From positions 1-39,701 of the forward strand of contig SXND01000213.1 of assembly GCA_005777235.1 (NCBI GenBank): a stretch of 39,701 nt of DNA. Direction: 5' to 3'. Position numbers and translations under genes: made by a program. The notes under the pieces were generated by a model, which was given only the letters and a program-made list of their open reading frames with translations, did no database searches and had not been told where the DNA came from. Position 1 is the stretch's first letter; the number at the start of each line of letters is the position of its first letter. Positions 32,404-39,701 of this stretch are shown piece by piece. The DNA is from Pseudomonadota bacterium. Lineage in GTDB: Bacteria; Tectomicrobia; Entotheonellia; Entotheonellales; Entotheonellaceae.

Positions 32404-32793
32404 ATGCTAGCAGATGAGGTGGCGCGCATCTATGAGATTATTGGCGCTGACGGAATTGCCCGCGTCACCGCAGCGTTTTATCAGCGCGTCAGCCTGGACG
32501 AGGTGCTGCGCCCGATGTATCCCGACGTGGATCTCAGCGGCGCAGAAACCCGGCTACGGGATTTTTTGACGTTTCGTTTTGGTGGGCCGCAGCACTACAT
32601 TGCCCAGCGTGGGCACCCGCGCTTGCGTATCCGCCATGCACCGTTTCCGGTCGATCAGCGCGCCCGTGACCGCTGGGTGGCGCTGATGGATCAAGCCCTC
32701 GAAGAGGCCGCCATCCCGGCGCCGGTGGTCACGGCTTTGCGGGCTTTTTTCCAGGACGTGGCGACATTTTTGATCAACCGCCTGACGCCGTAG
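32404..32793 (+). CDS. Group II truncated haemoglobin
   Basis: The 129-residue protein starts at the ATG after GGGAGG. It has the two-over-two globin pattern: AAFYQRV with Tyr26 at B10, FLTFRFGGPQHYIAQRGHP in the E-helix region, proximal His78 in LRIRHAPFPV, and Trp91 at G8, a mark of group II (trHbO). These bind oxygen and often serve in peroxide or nitric oxide chemistry. Its 3' end overlaps that of the opposite-strand PD-(D/E)XK gene by 20 bases. Confidence 0.92.
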   Translation: MLADEVARIYEIIGADGIARVTAAFYQRVSLDEVLRPMYPDVDLSGAETRLRDFLTFRFGGPQHYIAQRGHPRLRIRHAPFPVDQRARDRWVALMDQALEEAAIPAPVVTALRAFFQDVATFLINRLTP

Positions 32794-33397
32794 CGCTGAC
32801 GGAGTCTAGGCTGGCTTGCACCACGCAATGCAAGGCGCCGAACAGTGCGGGCAAATCACTGAGCGTGTACACGCTGGCATTTTTGATGAATTGGTTGGCC
32901 GTGAGCTTGCCACATTGCCACAGCAGGCCATCGGTGACCATGCCATGTACCTCGGTACTGAGTTCGCCGTTGAGCTTTTGAGCCGCGACCATCGCAGCCA
33001 GGCATTGCCCCCAGCCTTGCTCGAAATCATTGCGTTTGGCCTCGACTATCAGTAATACCGGCTCACCGAGCACCGTCCTGCCTAACGCTGACCGCGTCGC
33101 CAGCATATAGTCCGGGATGCCGTTGAGATCGGCATCATAGGACAGTGGCTTTTGAATCCAGAGTTCACAGTGCTCCACATAGTCTTTGTAGACTTCGCGT
33201 AAAATGGGAAAGATAAGCGCTTCACAGCGTGCGGCTTCTGAGCTGTAGACATCGAGATGGTCAGTATTAAAGCGTATCTCAACGAGAAAGGGCGCGGGCA
33301 CGGCGGCCTCGTTGTCCCTGATATAGCTAGCCTCGCTGTAGGTAATCCTAAAGCGTTGCTGTACCTGGGCTAGCGAGGTGTAATTGCTCAAAGCCAT
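32774..33397 (-). CDS. PD-(D/E)XK nuclease-fold protein of unknown role
   Basis: The 207-residue product shows a nuclease core: NGIPDYMLA (Asp96) followed by VLLIVEAKRNDF (Glu119, Lys121), with GWGQCLAAM (Gln) in the next helix. This is the PD-(D/E)XK pattern with a trailing Gln, like many restriction and recombination nucleases, and like cyanobacterial proteins often annotated as type I restriction R-like. I chose ATG 33397 (AGGAG eight bases upstream) over a GTG at 33406. No methylase, helicase or toxin-antitoxin partner is adjacent. Activity on DNA is inferred only. Confidence 0.65.
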   Translation of the reverse strand: MALSNYTSLAQVQQRFRITYSEASYIRDNEAAVPAPFLVEIRFNTDHLDVYSSEAARCEALIFPILREVYKDYVEHCELWIQKPLSYDADLNGIPDYMLATRSALGRTVLGEPVLLIVEAKRNDFEQGWGQCLAAMVAAQKLNGELSTEVHGMVTDGLLWQCGKLTANQFIKNASVYTLSDLPALFGALHCVVQASLDSVSATASGG

Positions 33398-33427
33398 CCC
33401 CAGCACTCCTGCACAGGTGAGAGCGAG

Positions 33428-34444
33428 TTATGAGAGCAGACGTGGCAACACCTGCTCCGTGAACATCATAAAGGACGTATGGCTGAGCGGGGCGCAGAGC
33501 AAATAGTCGAGAAACATCTCCTCCTGCAGTTGCTGGATCTGATCCACCAGACGCGCCGGTGAGCCGTGGAGGATCACGCCGTCCATGTAGTGCTCCACGG
33601 GGTCGAACGGCGGACCACCGGTGTGCAGGCGTGTCCCGGCCAGGGCAGTAGCGGCGTTGGCGGCCTTGCTCGGATTCACATACGAGTTGACCAGCCACTG
33701 CGCGCCCTGGCGGGCAATGGCTTTGGCTGCCGCGTCCGTCTCCGCCACAGCAATCAAACGCGCCATAGGAATATCACGGCCCACAATGCTATATCCATGC
33801 GCTTCCAGGGCCTGGCGGTACGCCTCACGCTGTTGGGCGATATCCTGGGCATGCGTGTGTGGCCCCATCATAATCGCGTGGCCTCGCGAGGCGGCCCAAC
33901 GCATGGCATCGAGCGACCCGGCGGCAATCCAGATCGGAGGGTGCGGCTGTTGCAGCGGTTTCGGCAGCACTTCGATATCCGCGAACTGCCAGTAGTCCCC
34001 CTGCCAGGTCAGGCGTTCGTTATTCCAGGCCGCCAGCACGATGTCGACGGCCTCACGGAAACGCGCCGCGCTCTCCTCCTGTGGCACGCCAAAGGCTGTA
34101 AACTCGGTGGGGTCAAAACCGCGCCCGGCCCCCCAGTTGACGCGACCGCCGGTGAGCACATCAAGCAGCGCCACTTCTTCAGCCAGGCGCAGCGGGTGAT
34201 ACAACGCCGCCAGGGAAATGCCCGTGCCGATACGCAGATGCTGCGTACGGCTGGCCACATGCATGCCCATCAGGTGTACCGATGGGCAGACGCTGTAGGT
34301 GGTGAAGTGATGCTCAGCCAGCCACACGGCGTCGTAACCTGTCTGGTCCATGATGGCGATACGCTGCAACGCACGCTCGTACACGGTCGGCAGGGAGACG
34401 CGTCGCTCGGGCCAACTAAAGAATTGTAGGACGCCGCATTTCAT
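33428..34444 (-). CDS. LLM class flavin-dependent oxidoreductase
   Basis: The 338-residue luciferase-like protein has DQTGYDAVWLAEHHF (about 33-47), ISLAALYHPLRLAEEVALLD, LTGGRVNWGAGRGF, KPLQQPHPPIWIAAGS and HGSPARLVDQIQQLQEEMFL. It is a different subfamily from the other two in the window, closer to alkanal monooxygenase-like members. ATG 34444 is preferred, with GAGAGG about 11 bases upstream; the frame is open to 34483. It follows the dipeptide-type permease genes on the same strand, with a hairpin between. Substrate unknown. Confidence 0.88.
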   Translation of the reverse strand: MKCGVLQFFSWPERRVSLPTVYERALQRIAIMDQTGYDAVWLAEHHFTTYSVCPSVHLMGMHVASRTQHLRIGTGISLAALYHPLRLAEEVALLDVLTGGRVNWGAGRGFDPTEFTAFGVPQEESAARFREAVDIVLAAWNNERLTWQGDYWQFADIEVLPKPLQQPHPPIWIAAGSLDAMRWAASRGHAIMMGPHTHAQDIAQQREAYRQALEAHGYSIVGRDIPMARLIAVAETDAAAKAIARQGAQWLVNSYVNPSKAANAATALAGTRLHTGGPPFDPVEHYMDGVILHGSPARLVDQIQQLQEEMFLDYLLCAPLSHTSFMMFTEQVLPRLLS

Positions 34445-34576
34445 GGGGCCAGGTTCCTCTCCAAGGCGCTGATGGGATGACACGCAGTATTAGCGATGCG
34501 CGGGGAGAAGACAAGAGGAATGTCAGCGCAGGTAGAGCACGAGACACCGGAAGCACCCACGGCAGGTGTGGGAGAT

Positions 34577-34600
34577 GGGAACACTCTGCTCTCTGTTCCC
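34577..34600 (-). terminator. Hairpin downstream of the permease genes
   Basis: GGGAACA (34577-34583) pairs with TGTTCCC (34594-34600) across a ten-base loop. It begins 28 bases after the dppC-like stop on the minus strand. No T-run follows, so termination is uncertain. Confidence 0.3.
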
Positions 34601-34628
34601 CCTCGCCGGGCTGGCAAGGGTCAGTGGT

Positions 34629-35558
34629 CTATCTAGTGCCACGCAGCCGTGGGTCGAACGTATCGCGGAGGCCATCGCCAAACAGGTTAAAGGCCAAGAC
34701 GGTCACGGTGATCGCCAGCCCTGGAAAGCACACCAGCCACCAGTGCGGGACCAGGGAGGTGAGAGAGCCGGCGAGCATATTCCCCCACGTAGGGATTGGC
34801 GGTGGGATGCCCACGCCCAGGAAACCGAGTGACGCTTCGATGATGATCGCGACTCCCAGGTGCGTGGTGGCAAGAATGATATAGGGTGCGACACACTGCG
34901 GCAGAATGTGTCTGGCCATAATGCGCCAGGGCGACGCCCCGATGGCACGCGCCGCCTCGACATAGGCCATCTCTTTGAGTGACAGGGCGACGGCCCGCAC
35001 AATGCGTCCGCCGAAGGGAATACGTGTAATCGCAATCGCTACGATCACCGTTCCCTGCCCACTCCCCAGCGCCATCGAAATCGCCATGGCGAGGATCAGA
35101 TCCGGGAAGGCTTGCAGAAATTCGATCACCCGTTGGCTCGCGGTATCAAAACTCCCACCCATATAGCCGCTGGCCAGGCCCCATAAGGAGCCAGTGGTCG
35201 TGCCGAGCACCACCGCGGCAAGCGCCACGATCAGAGAAGCCCGCGAGCCGTAAATGACTCGGCTGAGGTTGTCACGCCCGATCTGATCGGTGCCAAAATA
35301 ACTGGTAGAGTCAGGCGCCTTGGCCATGCGGCGAAAATTGGCTTTTAACGGGTCATGAGGGGCAATAAGAGGCGCAAAAAGAGCCACGCATAGGATGAGC
35401 ATCGCCACGCCGCCCCAGAAGGCGGACAGCGGGTTACGGCGGGCAAAGGTCCGTACACCGTGCCAGACTGTGCCACCTGTCCGCTGGACAGCCAGGCCCG
35501 CACCTGTGACGGGCGGTGGGAGATGGGCGGGAAAGAGGTCACCTGGTGGTTTGGTCAT
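34629..35558 (-). CDS. Dipeptide/nickel-type ABC permease, DppC-like
   Basis: The 309-residue protein has an N-terminal span (FWGGVAMLILCVALFAPLIA) and five more. It has the family motif FGTDQIGRDNLSRVIYGSR and the EAA loop AARAIGASPWRIMARHILPQ that contacts the ATPase. Its ATG overlaps the TAA of the DppB-like gene (TAATG), showing coupled translation; a longer frame to 35588 is therefore rejected. It forms the membrane channel with DppB for peptide, nickel or glutathione-like ligands. No ATPase gene (dppD/dppF) follows in this window. Confidence 0.92.
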   Translation of the reverse strand: MTKPPGDLFPAHLPPPVTGAGLAVQRTGGTVWHGVRTFARRNPLSAFWGGVAMLILCVALFAPLIAPHDPLKANFRRMAKAPDSTSYFGTDQIGRDNLSRVIYGSRASLIVALAAVVLGTTTGSLWGLASGYMGGSFDTASQRVIEFLQAFPDLILAMAISMALGSGQGTVIVAIAITRIPFGGRIVRAVALSLKEMAYVEAARAIGASPWRIMARHILPQCVAPYIILATTHLGVAIIIEASLGFLGVGIPPPIPTWGNMLAGSLTSLVPHWWLVCFPGLAITVTVLAFNLFGDGLRDTFDPRLRGTR

Positions 35559-36511
35559 TATTGATAATGTATCCTCGGATCGAACCACGCGTAGCTGAAG
35601 TCCACGAGCATATTGACGATCACGAAGATCACGGCGTAGAGGAACACCAGATTCTGGACAACGATCACGTCACGCTCGACCACGGCGGTGATCATGGCCC
35701 GGCCCAACCCCGGCACGCCAAAAGCCTGTTCGATGGCCACGGAGCCCCCTAACACAAAGCCCATCAAAATGCCGGAGAGGGTAATAACCGGTAACAACGC
35801 GTTAGGCAACGCATGACGGATAATGACCAGACGTTCGCGGAGCCCCTTGGCACGCGCCGTGCGCACATAGTCTTCGCGGACGACCTCCAGCAAAGACGAA
35901 CGCGCCATCCGGGCAATATAGGCCGCTTGTCCAAGCCCCAACACCACAGCCGGGCCAACGACCAGCTGAAAATTGCTCCACGGGTCTTGCCACAAATGGA
36001 CCACTGTCAGGGGTGCTTTATAGTTAAACCAGAAGAGCAGTGCCAGGACGATGAGCATGCCAAGCCAGAAGCCCGGCACGGCGAGAAAGAGGATGGATAT
36101 GAAGCGCGCTCCGTTGTCGAGGAGGCTATTGGGACGCAGGGCACTCATCATGCCGACGGGCAGGCCAACCAGCCAGGAGATGATCACCGCCAGCATGCCG
36201 ATTTCTGCGCTCAAGGGGCCCCGACGCAGGATGAGGTCTGCGACGTTATCACCCCGGAAAAACGAAGAGCCGAGCTCACCACGCGCCAGATCTTGCATCC
36301 AGCGCCAGTATTGTTGATAGAGCGGGTCGCTGAGGTGCAGCTCTTGCATGATCTTGACACGATCGGCGTCGGTCAGTTTGGTGGCCCCTTCCCCGTACAG
36401 CACTGCGAGGAGATCCCCAGGTAATAAGCGCATCACCACAAAAATGATCATGGACACCCCGACGATCGTCAGGAGACCAAACAATCCACGCCGGATCATA
36501 TATTTATGCAC
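35558..36511 (-). CDS. Dipeptide/nickel-type ABC permease, DppB-like
   Basis: The 317-residue permease has six spans. The first is in RRGLFGLLTIVGVSMIIFVV. It has the periplasmic RLLPGDLLAVLYGEGA segment, the EAA loop YVRTARAKGLRERLVIIRHA and the ending FGVPGLGRAMITAVVERD. The start is GTG 36511 with AGGAG eight bases upstream; an ATG 12 bases in is less well placed. It lies 149 bases after the substrate-binding protein gene; that gap shows no clear feature. Confidence 0.92.
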   Translation of the reverse strand: MHKYMIRRGLFGLLTIVGVSMIIFVVMRLLPGDLLAVLYGEGATKLTDADRVKIMQELHLSDPLYQQYWRWMQDLARGELGSSFFRGDNVADLILRRGPLSAEIGMLAVIISWLVGLPVGMMSALRPNSLLDNGARFISILFLAVPGFWLGMLIVLALLFWFNYKAPLTVVHLWQDPWSNFQLVVGPAVVLGLGQAAYIARMARSSLLEVVREDYVRTARAKGLRERLVIIRHALPNALLPVITLSGILMGFVLGGSVAIEQAFGVPGLGRAMITAVVERDVIVVQNLVFLYAVIFVIVNMLVDFSYAWFDPRIHYQ

Positions 36512-36660
36512 GTGTGAAGCTCCTCGTGCCCCAGGCTGAGAGCGGCCCCATGGCCACGTGTGAAATCAGGCCACAAATGGGGGGGCAGAGTAGAACCCCT
36601 CCACAGAACCTGTCAAGCAGACAGGACAGCTCCTCACGCCACATGGTGAGCAGACGTGCG

Positions 36661-38343
36661 CTACTTATCGAGCCAAAAAGTATCGAAGCGTACCACGTCG
36701 TAGAGACCAAAGTATTGGTGTGGATTGTGGCCCTTAACATAGGTGTACCAGGCATCGGTGGCTTTTTCCCACGAGTTCGGCAGCAGGGGTGGGTCCTGTT
36801 CCATGAGGTCTTCAGCCTGACGCACCAGGGCCTTGCGCTTGCTTTCATCGAGTTCGCGGCCGATCTGCGGCAGCAGCTCTTGAAAGGCGACGTTGGACCA
36901 GCGCGAATAATTTTGCGGCGCGCCCTTGCTGTACCAGGCAGTGAAATAATCCGAGGGGTCGAGGAGGGTGGAGACAATAGCGCTCATCGTCATGTCAAAA
37001 CTGCCCGCCTGCGCTTCCTCGAACCAGACGGAAATCTGCACCATGCGGATAGTGGCTTCAATGTTCAGCGCCTCTTTCAGCATGGCCTGCACCGCCACGC
37101 CCCAGAGTTTCAAGTTGGGCGCATCGCGCACCAGATAATCGAGTTTGAAACCATTGGGATACCCCGCCGCGGCCAGCAGTTTCCGGGCTTCCTGAATGGC
37201 GGCTTTCGGGTCACGCTGATAGCCCAGGCGCTCAGTGAGTTTCTCCGTCGGCGTCGCATAGTCGGAGAAGGGATACAGAAACCCGCCCAGCAGACTGGGT
37301 GACATGTCTTTGACCATTTCTGTCAGCGCGTGACGGTCGAGCACCAGATGCATGGCGCGGCGTACACGCGGATCATTGAACGGTTTTTTGTCGTTATTGA
37401 GCCAGTGGGCGATGATGACGCTCTGGTAAAACTCCGTGCCCGCCATGCCGGGCGTCGCCTGAATTTTCCGCAGGCTGACCGGATCCACCAGGCGGACATA
37501 ATCGAGCTTGCCGGCGAGTAGAGAGGCGCCGACCTCGGGCGACCAAGGCGTCAGATGATACATCTCCACACCATCGAGGTATGGCAACCCCTGATTCCAA
37601 TAGTCAGGATTGCGTTCCATGACCCAGACTTCTTTATCAATACGCTTCTTGTGCCGGAACGGCCCGGTCCCGGGAAAATCCATCACCTGCCGGAGGTTGT
37701 AGTTGTGCTCCTCCAGGGTCTTCTTGCGCACAATGATGTTCCAGCCGCTGGCAAAAGCCCCCAACATAAAGCTCTTGGGGCGCGCCTCACTGAGTTTGAA
37801 CTCGATGGTATGGGCATCACGCGCCTTGACTTCGCTGACCACCGAGAACAGCGTGGAGCGCGGGCTGCTAAACCCCGTCGGCGGGGTGATCAGGCGGGCA
37901 TAGGTCGCTTTGACGTCTTCGGCTGTCAAATCCCCTCCGTCGTGGAATTTGACGCCCTTGCGCAGAAAAAAGGTATACGTTTTGCCGTCCTTGGCAATCT
38001 CCCAGCTATGCGCCAGGTCCGGGATAATGCTTTGACCACTATCGCGCGGGTCGCGCCGCAGGAGATTATCATACATACAGCCCTGCGTGCCGATATTGGC
38101 CACCGTCCCGGATTGATGCACATCGAAGTGCGCCGGCGCACTGAGCACCCCGTAGCGCAACACGCCGCCACGTTTGGCGTTGGGCTCCGGGGCTCGCAAC
38201 GCAAACGTGCTGCCATCAAAGGTATCTGGAACTTCTGCGGCCAGACCGCGTGCGGCGCCATACGCCCCGAGGGCAACGCCAGCGGCAGCGCCGAGCACAG
38301 CGCGACGGGTGAGACCCTGGTCTATGATATTGTGGTGATCCAT
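36661..38343 (-). CDS. Family 5 ABC substrate-binding protein with Tat signal
   Basis: The 560-residue protein has a twin-arginine signal (TRRAVLGAAAGVALG, Arg13-Arg14). A peptide/nickel-type (SBP_bac_5) domain follows: LRYGVLSAPAHFDVHQSG, IIPDLAHSWEIAKDGKTYTF, LRKGVKFHDGGDLTAEDV and the later NDPRVRRAMHLVLDR. Members bind oligopeptides, opines, nickel complexes or plant-derived ligands and pass them to DppBC. GGGGAGG precedes the ATG. It lies 30 bases after a second, truncated paralogue that is clearly alike in sequence throughout. The ligand is not predictable. Confidence 0.92.
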   Translation of the reverse strand: MDHHNIIDQGLTRRAVLGAAAGVALGAYGAARGLAAEVPDTFDGSTFALRAPEPNAKRGGVLRYGVLSAPAHFDVHQSGTVANIGTQGCMYDNLLRRDPRDSGQSIIPDLAHSWEIAKDGKTYTFFLRKGVKFHDGGDLTAEDVKATYARLITPPTGFSSPRSTLFSVVSEVKARDAHTIEFKLSEARPKSFMLGAFASGWNIIVRKKTLEEHNYNLRQVMDFPGTGPFRHKKRIDKEVWVMERNPDYWNQGLPYLDGVEMYHLTPWSPEVGASLLAGKLDYVRLVDPVSLRKIQATPGMAGTEFYQSVIIAHWLNNDKKPFNDPRVRRAMHLVLDRHALTEMVKDMSPSLLGGFLYPFSDYATPTEKLTERLGYQRDPKAAIQEARKLLAAAGYPNGFKLDYLVRDAPNLKLWGVAVQAMLKEALNIEATIRMVQISVWFEEAQAGSFDMTMSAIVSTLLDPSDYFTAWYSKGAPQNYSRWSNVAFQELLPQIGRELDESKRKALVRQAEDLMEQDPPLLPNSWEKATDAWYTYVKGHNPHQYFGLYDVVRFDTFWLDK

Positions 38344-38373
38344 CTTATGCCTCCCCGTTGGCTAGGCCGCTGC

Positions 38374-39570
38374 CTATTTATCGAGCCAGAACGTATCAAA
38401 CCTCACCACATCGAAGATCCCGAAGTAATTGTAGGGGTTGTGGCCCTTGACATAGTTATGCCAGCCATCATTGATCTTTTCCCAGGACACCGGCAGCAGC
38501 GGCGGGTCTTGCTCGAAAATCGCCTCGGCTTTGCGGACCAGCTCCTTACGTTTGGCAGCGTCGAGTTCACGATCGATCTGTGGCAGCAGGGCTTCAAAAT
38601 CCTGATTACTCCATTTGGAGTAATTCTGCGGCCCATCTTGCCCATACCAGGAGCGAAAGTAGTCGGACGGGTCCATCAAGGCGGACACGATAGCGCTGAT
38701 CGTGATGTCAAATTTGCTCGCCTGCGCTTCCTCGAACCAGACGGACACCTGCACGGTGCGCAAATTGGTCTCGATGCCAATGTCCTTGAGCATCTCTTGC
38801 ACGGCGGGTGCCCAGGTTTTGAATGACGGCGCATCCCGCACCAGGAAGTCCACCCCTTTGATGCCATTGGGATGGCCTGCCGCGGCCAGCAGTTGCTTGG
38901 CCTCCTTAATGGCGGCTTTGGTATCAGTCTGGTAGCCAGGGCGCTCAGCCAATTTTGGCGGGGGCGTGGCCCACTCCGAGAACGGATAGATAAAACCGCC
39001 CACCAGCATGGGGGCGACTTCTTTGACGACTTCCACCAGGGCCGGGCGATCAAAGGCCAGGTGCATAGCACGCCGCACACGTGGATCATCAAACGGTTTC
39101 TTGGCGTTGTTGACCCAGACGGCCTGGATGACGCTCTGATAAAAATTGGTACCAGTCATGCCCGGTGTGTTCTGGACTTTTGCCAGGGTTACCGGGTCGA
39201 GCAGGCGGGCATAATCAATACGGCCTGAGAGCAGGGCGGCGCCCAGCGGGGGCGAGAACGCGTCAAAGTGGTAGAACTCCAGACCATCGAGATAGGGTAA
39301 GCCCTCGTTCCAGTACTCCGGGTTACGCGCCATCACCCAGACTTCTTTATCCACACGCTTTTTATGGCGGAACGGCCCGGTGCCCGGATAGTCCATCACC
39401 TGCCGCAGGCTGTAATTATGCTCCTCCAGGGTCTTCTTGCGCACGATGATGTTCCACCCGCTGGCAAAGGCGCCGAGCATGTAGGCAATGGGGCGGGCCT
39501 CGCGTAGGACGAACTCAATGGTGTAGGTATCGCGGACCTTGATGGCTTCGACCGTGTTAAATAACTCAAG
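38374..39570 (-). pseudogene. Second family 5 substrate-binding protein, N-terminus lost
   Basis: The minus-strand frame is open from about 39573 to the stop at 38374, nearly 400 codons. It begins LFNTVEAIKVRDTYTIEF and aligns with the middle of the intact paralogue (LFSVVSEVKARDAHTIEF) through to a shared ending, FDVVRFDTFWLDK. An internal ATG at 39480 (MLGAFASGWN) gives 368 residues but is not a natural start. The signal peptide and first lobe, about 170 residues, are absent. Beyond 39573 there is a TAG, then a probable transposase end, so an insertion has most likely split the gene. The missing part may lie beyond the window. Confidence 0.75.
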
Positions 39571-39588
39571 TTGCTACCTACAGGCTTC

Positions 39589-39701
39589 CTAAAGATTGAG
39601 GTAACAATTGAGGCTAGAGGCGATCACAAAGAGCGCCACCTTCAGTTCGAAGCCCTGCGAGGTGACTGCATGAATCGACTTCGGTAAGAGCTGTTCGATC
39701 A
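39589..39701 (-). mobile_element. Probable transposase, C-terminal 36 codons at window edge
   Basis: From the window end the minus-strand frame reads IEQLLPKSIHAVTSQGFELK then VALFVIASSLNCYLNL, and stops with TAG at 39589-39591. This looks like the C-terminal end of a DDE transposase (IS4-like), though the family call is from memory of similar tails. It abuts the truncated binding-protein gene with only about 18 bases between, which would hold the element's end. The rest of the element, including the other terminal repeat, is outside the window. Confidence 0.45.

Overview
The window comes from a GC-rich Gram-negative bacterium. The evidence is lipopolysaccharide export and heptose genes (lptG, an msbA-like gene, gmhA), periplasmic chaperone-isomerases (ppiD, surA) and type IV pilus genes. 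Three luciferase-like (LLM) flavin oxidoreductases, a catabolic hydrolase, a glutaryl-CoA dehydrogenase and dipeptide-type ABC transport genes point to a large, versatile environmental genome. A Tectomicrobia/Entotheonella, Desulfobacterota or Binatota-like origin is a guess from gene style only. No rRNA, tRNA or CRISPR array was seen.

Layout. (1) 1-2328: the end of an unidentified gene, then a secreted SH3b-TPR-FGE-sulfatase-fold protein whose frame is broken by a one-base shift near 1270 and an in-frame TAG at 2125. A cluster of perfect hairpins follows (2329-2513). (2) 2691-6113, minus strand: alpha/beta hydrolase, LLM oxidoreductase, an orphan lasso-peptide-B2-like transglutaminase, a VOC protein, and the C-terminal remnant of an acyl-CoA dehydrogenase-fold flavoprotein. 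(3) 6173-6525: a chain of hairpins that looks like the right end and omega-RNA region of an IS200/IS605 tnpB element, with no tnpB. (4) 6638-8734: glutaryl-CoA dehydrogenase plus an HDAC-family deacylase. (5) 9157-12961: ppiD, a CysO/MoaD-like sulfur carrier with a C-terminal extension past Gly-Gly, and a degenerate M3 peptidase without its zinc motif. (6) 13112-20479: one compact operon of TPR lipoprotein, rodZ-like, aroE, pilC and mfd. (7) 20541-22895: an EmrA/HlyD adaptor and a SurA-type isomerase. (8) 23115-31271, minus strand: a hybrid histidine kinase, a possible 63-aa membrane protein, and an LPS block (lptG, msbA-like, glycosyltransferase, deoxyhypusine-synthase-like protein, gmhA). 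(9) 31344-34444: two more LLM oxidoreductases, a truncated haemoglobin and a PD-(D/E)XK protein. (10) 34629-39701, minus strand: DppC and DppB permeases, an intact substrate-binding protein, and a second, paralogous binding protein cut off near 39570, followed by the C-terminus of a probable transposase at the window edge.

How the genes work together. Blocks 5, 7 and 8 are envelope biogenesis: outer-membrane protein folding and lipid A/LPS core assembly and export. Block 6 joins pilus assembly, cell shape, shikimate synthesis and transcription-coupled repair. Blocks 2, 4, 9 and 10 are catabolic and uptake functions with signs of decay and mobile-element activity. The least expected items are the orphan omega-RNA-like element, the dead M3 peptidase beside a sulfur carrier that would need trimming, the deoxyhypusine-synthase-like protein in an LPS operon, and the deacylase coupled to glutaryl-CoA dehydrogenase.
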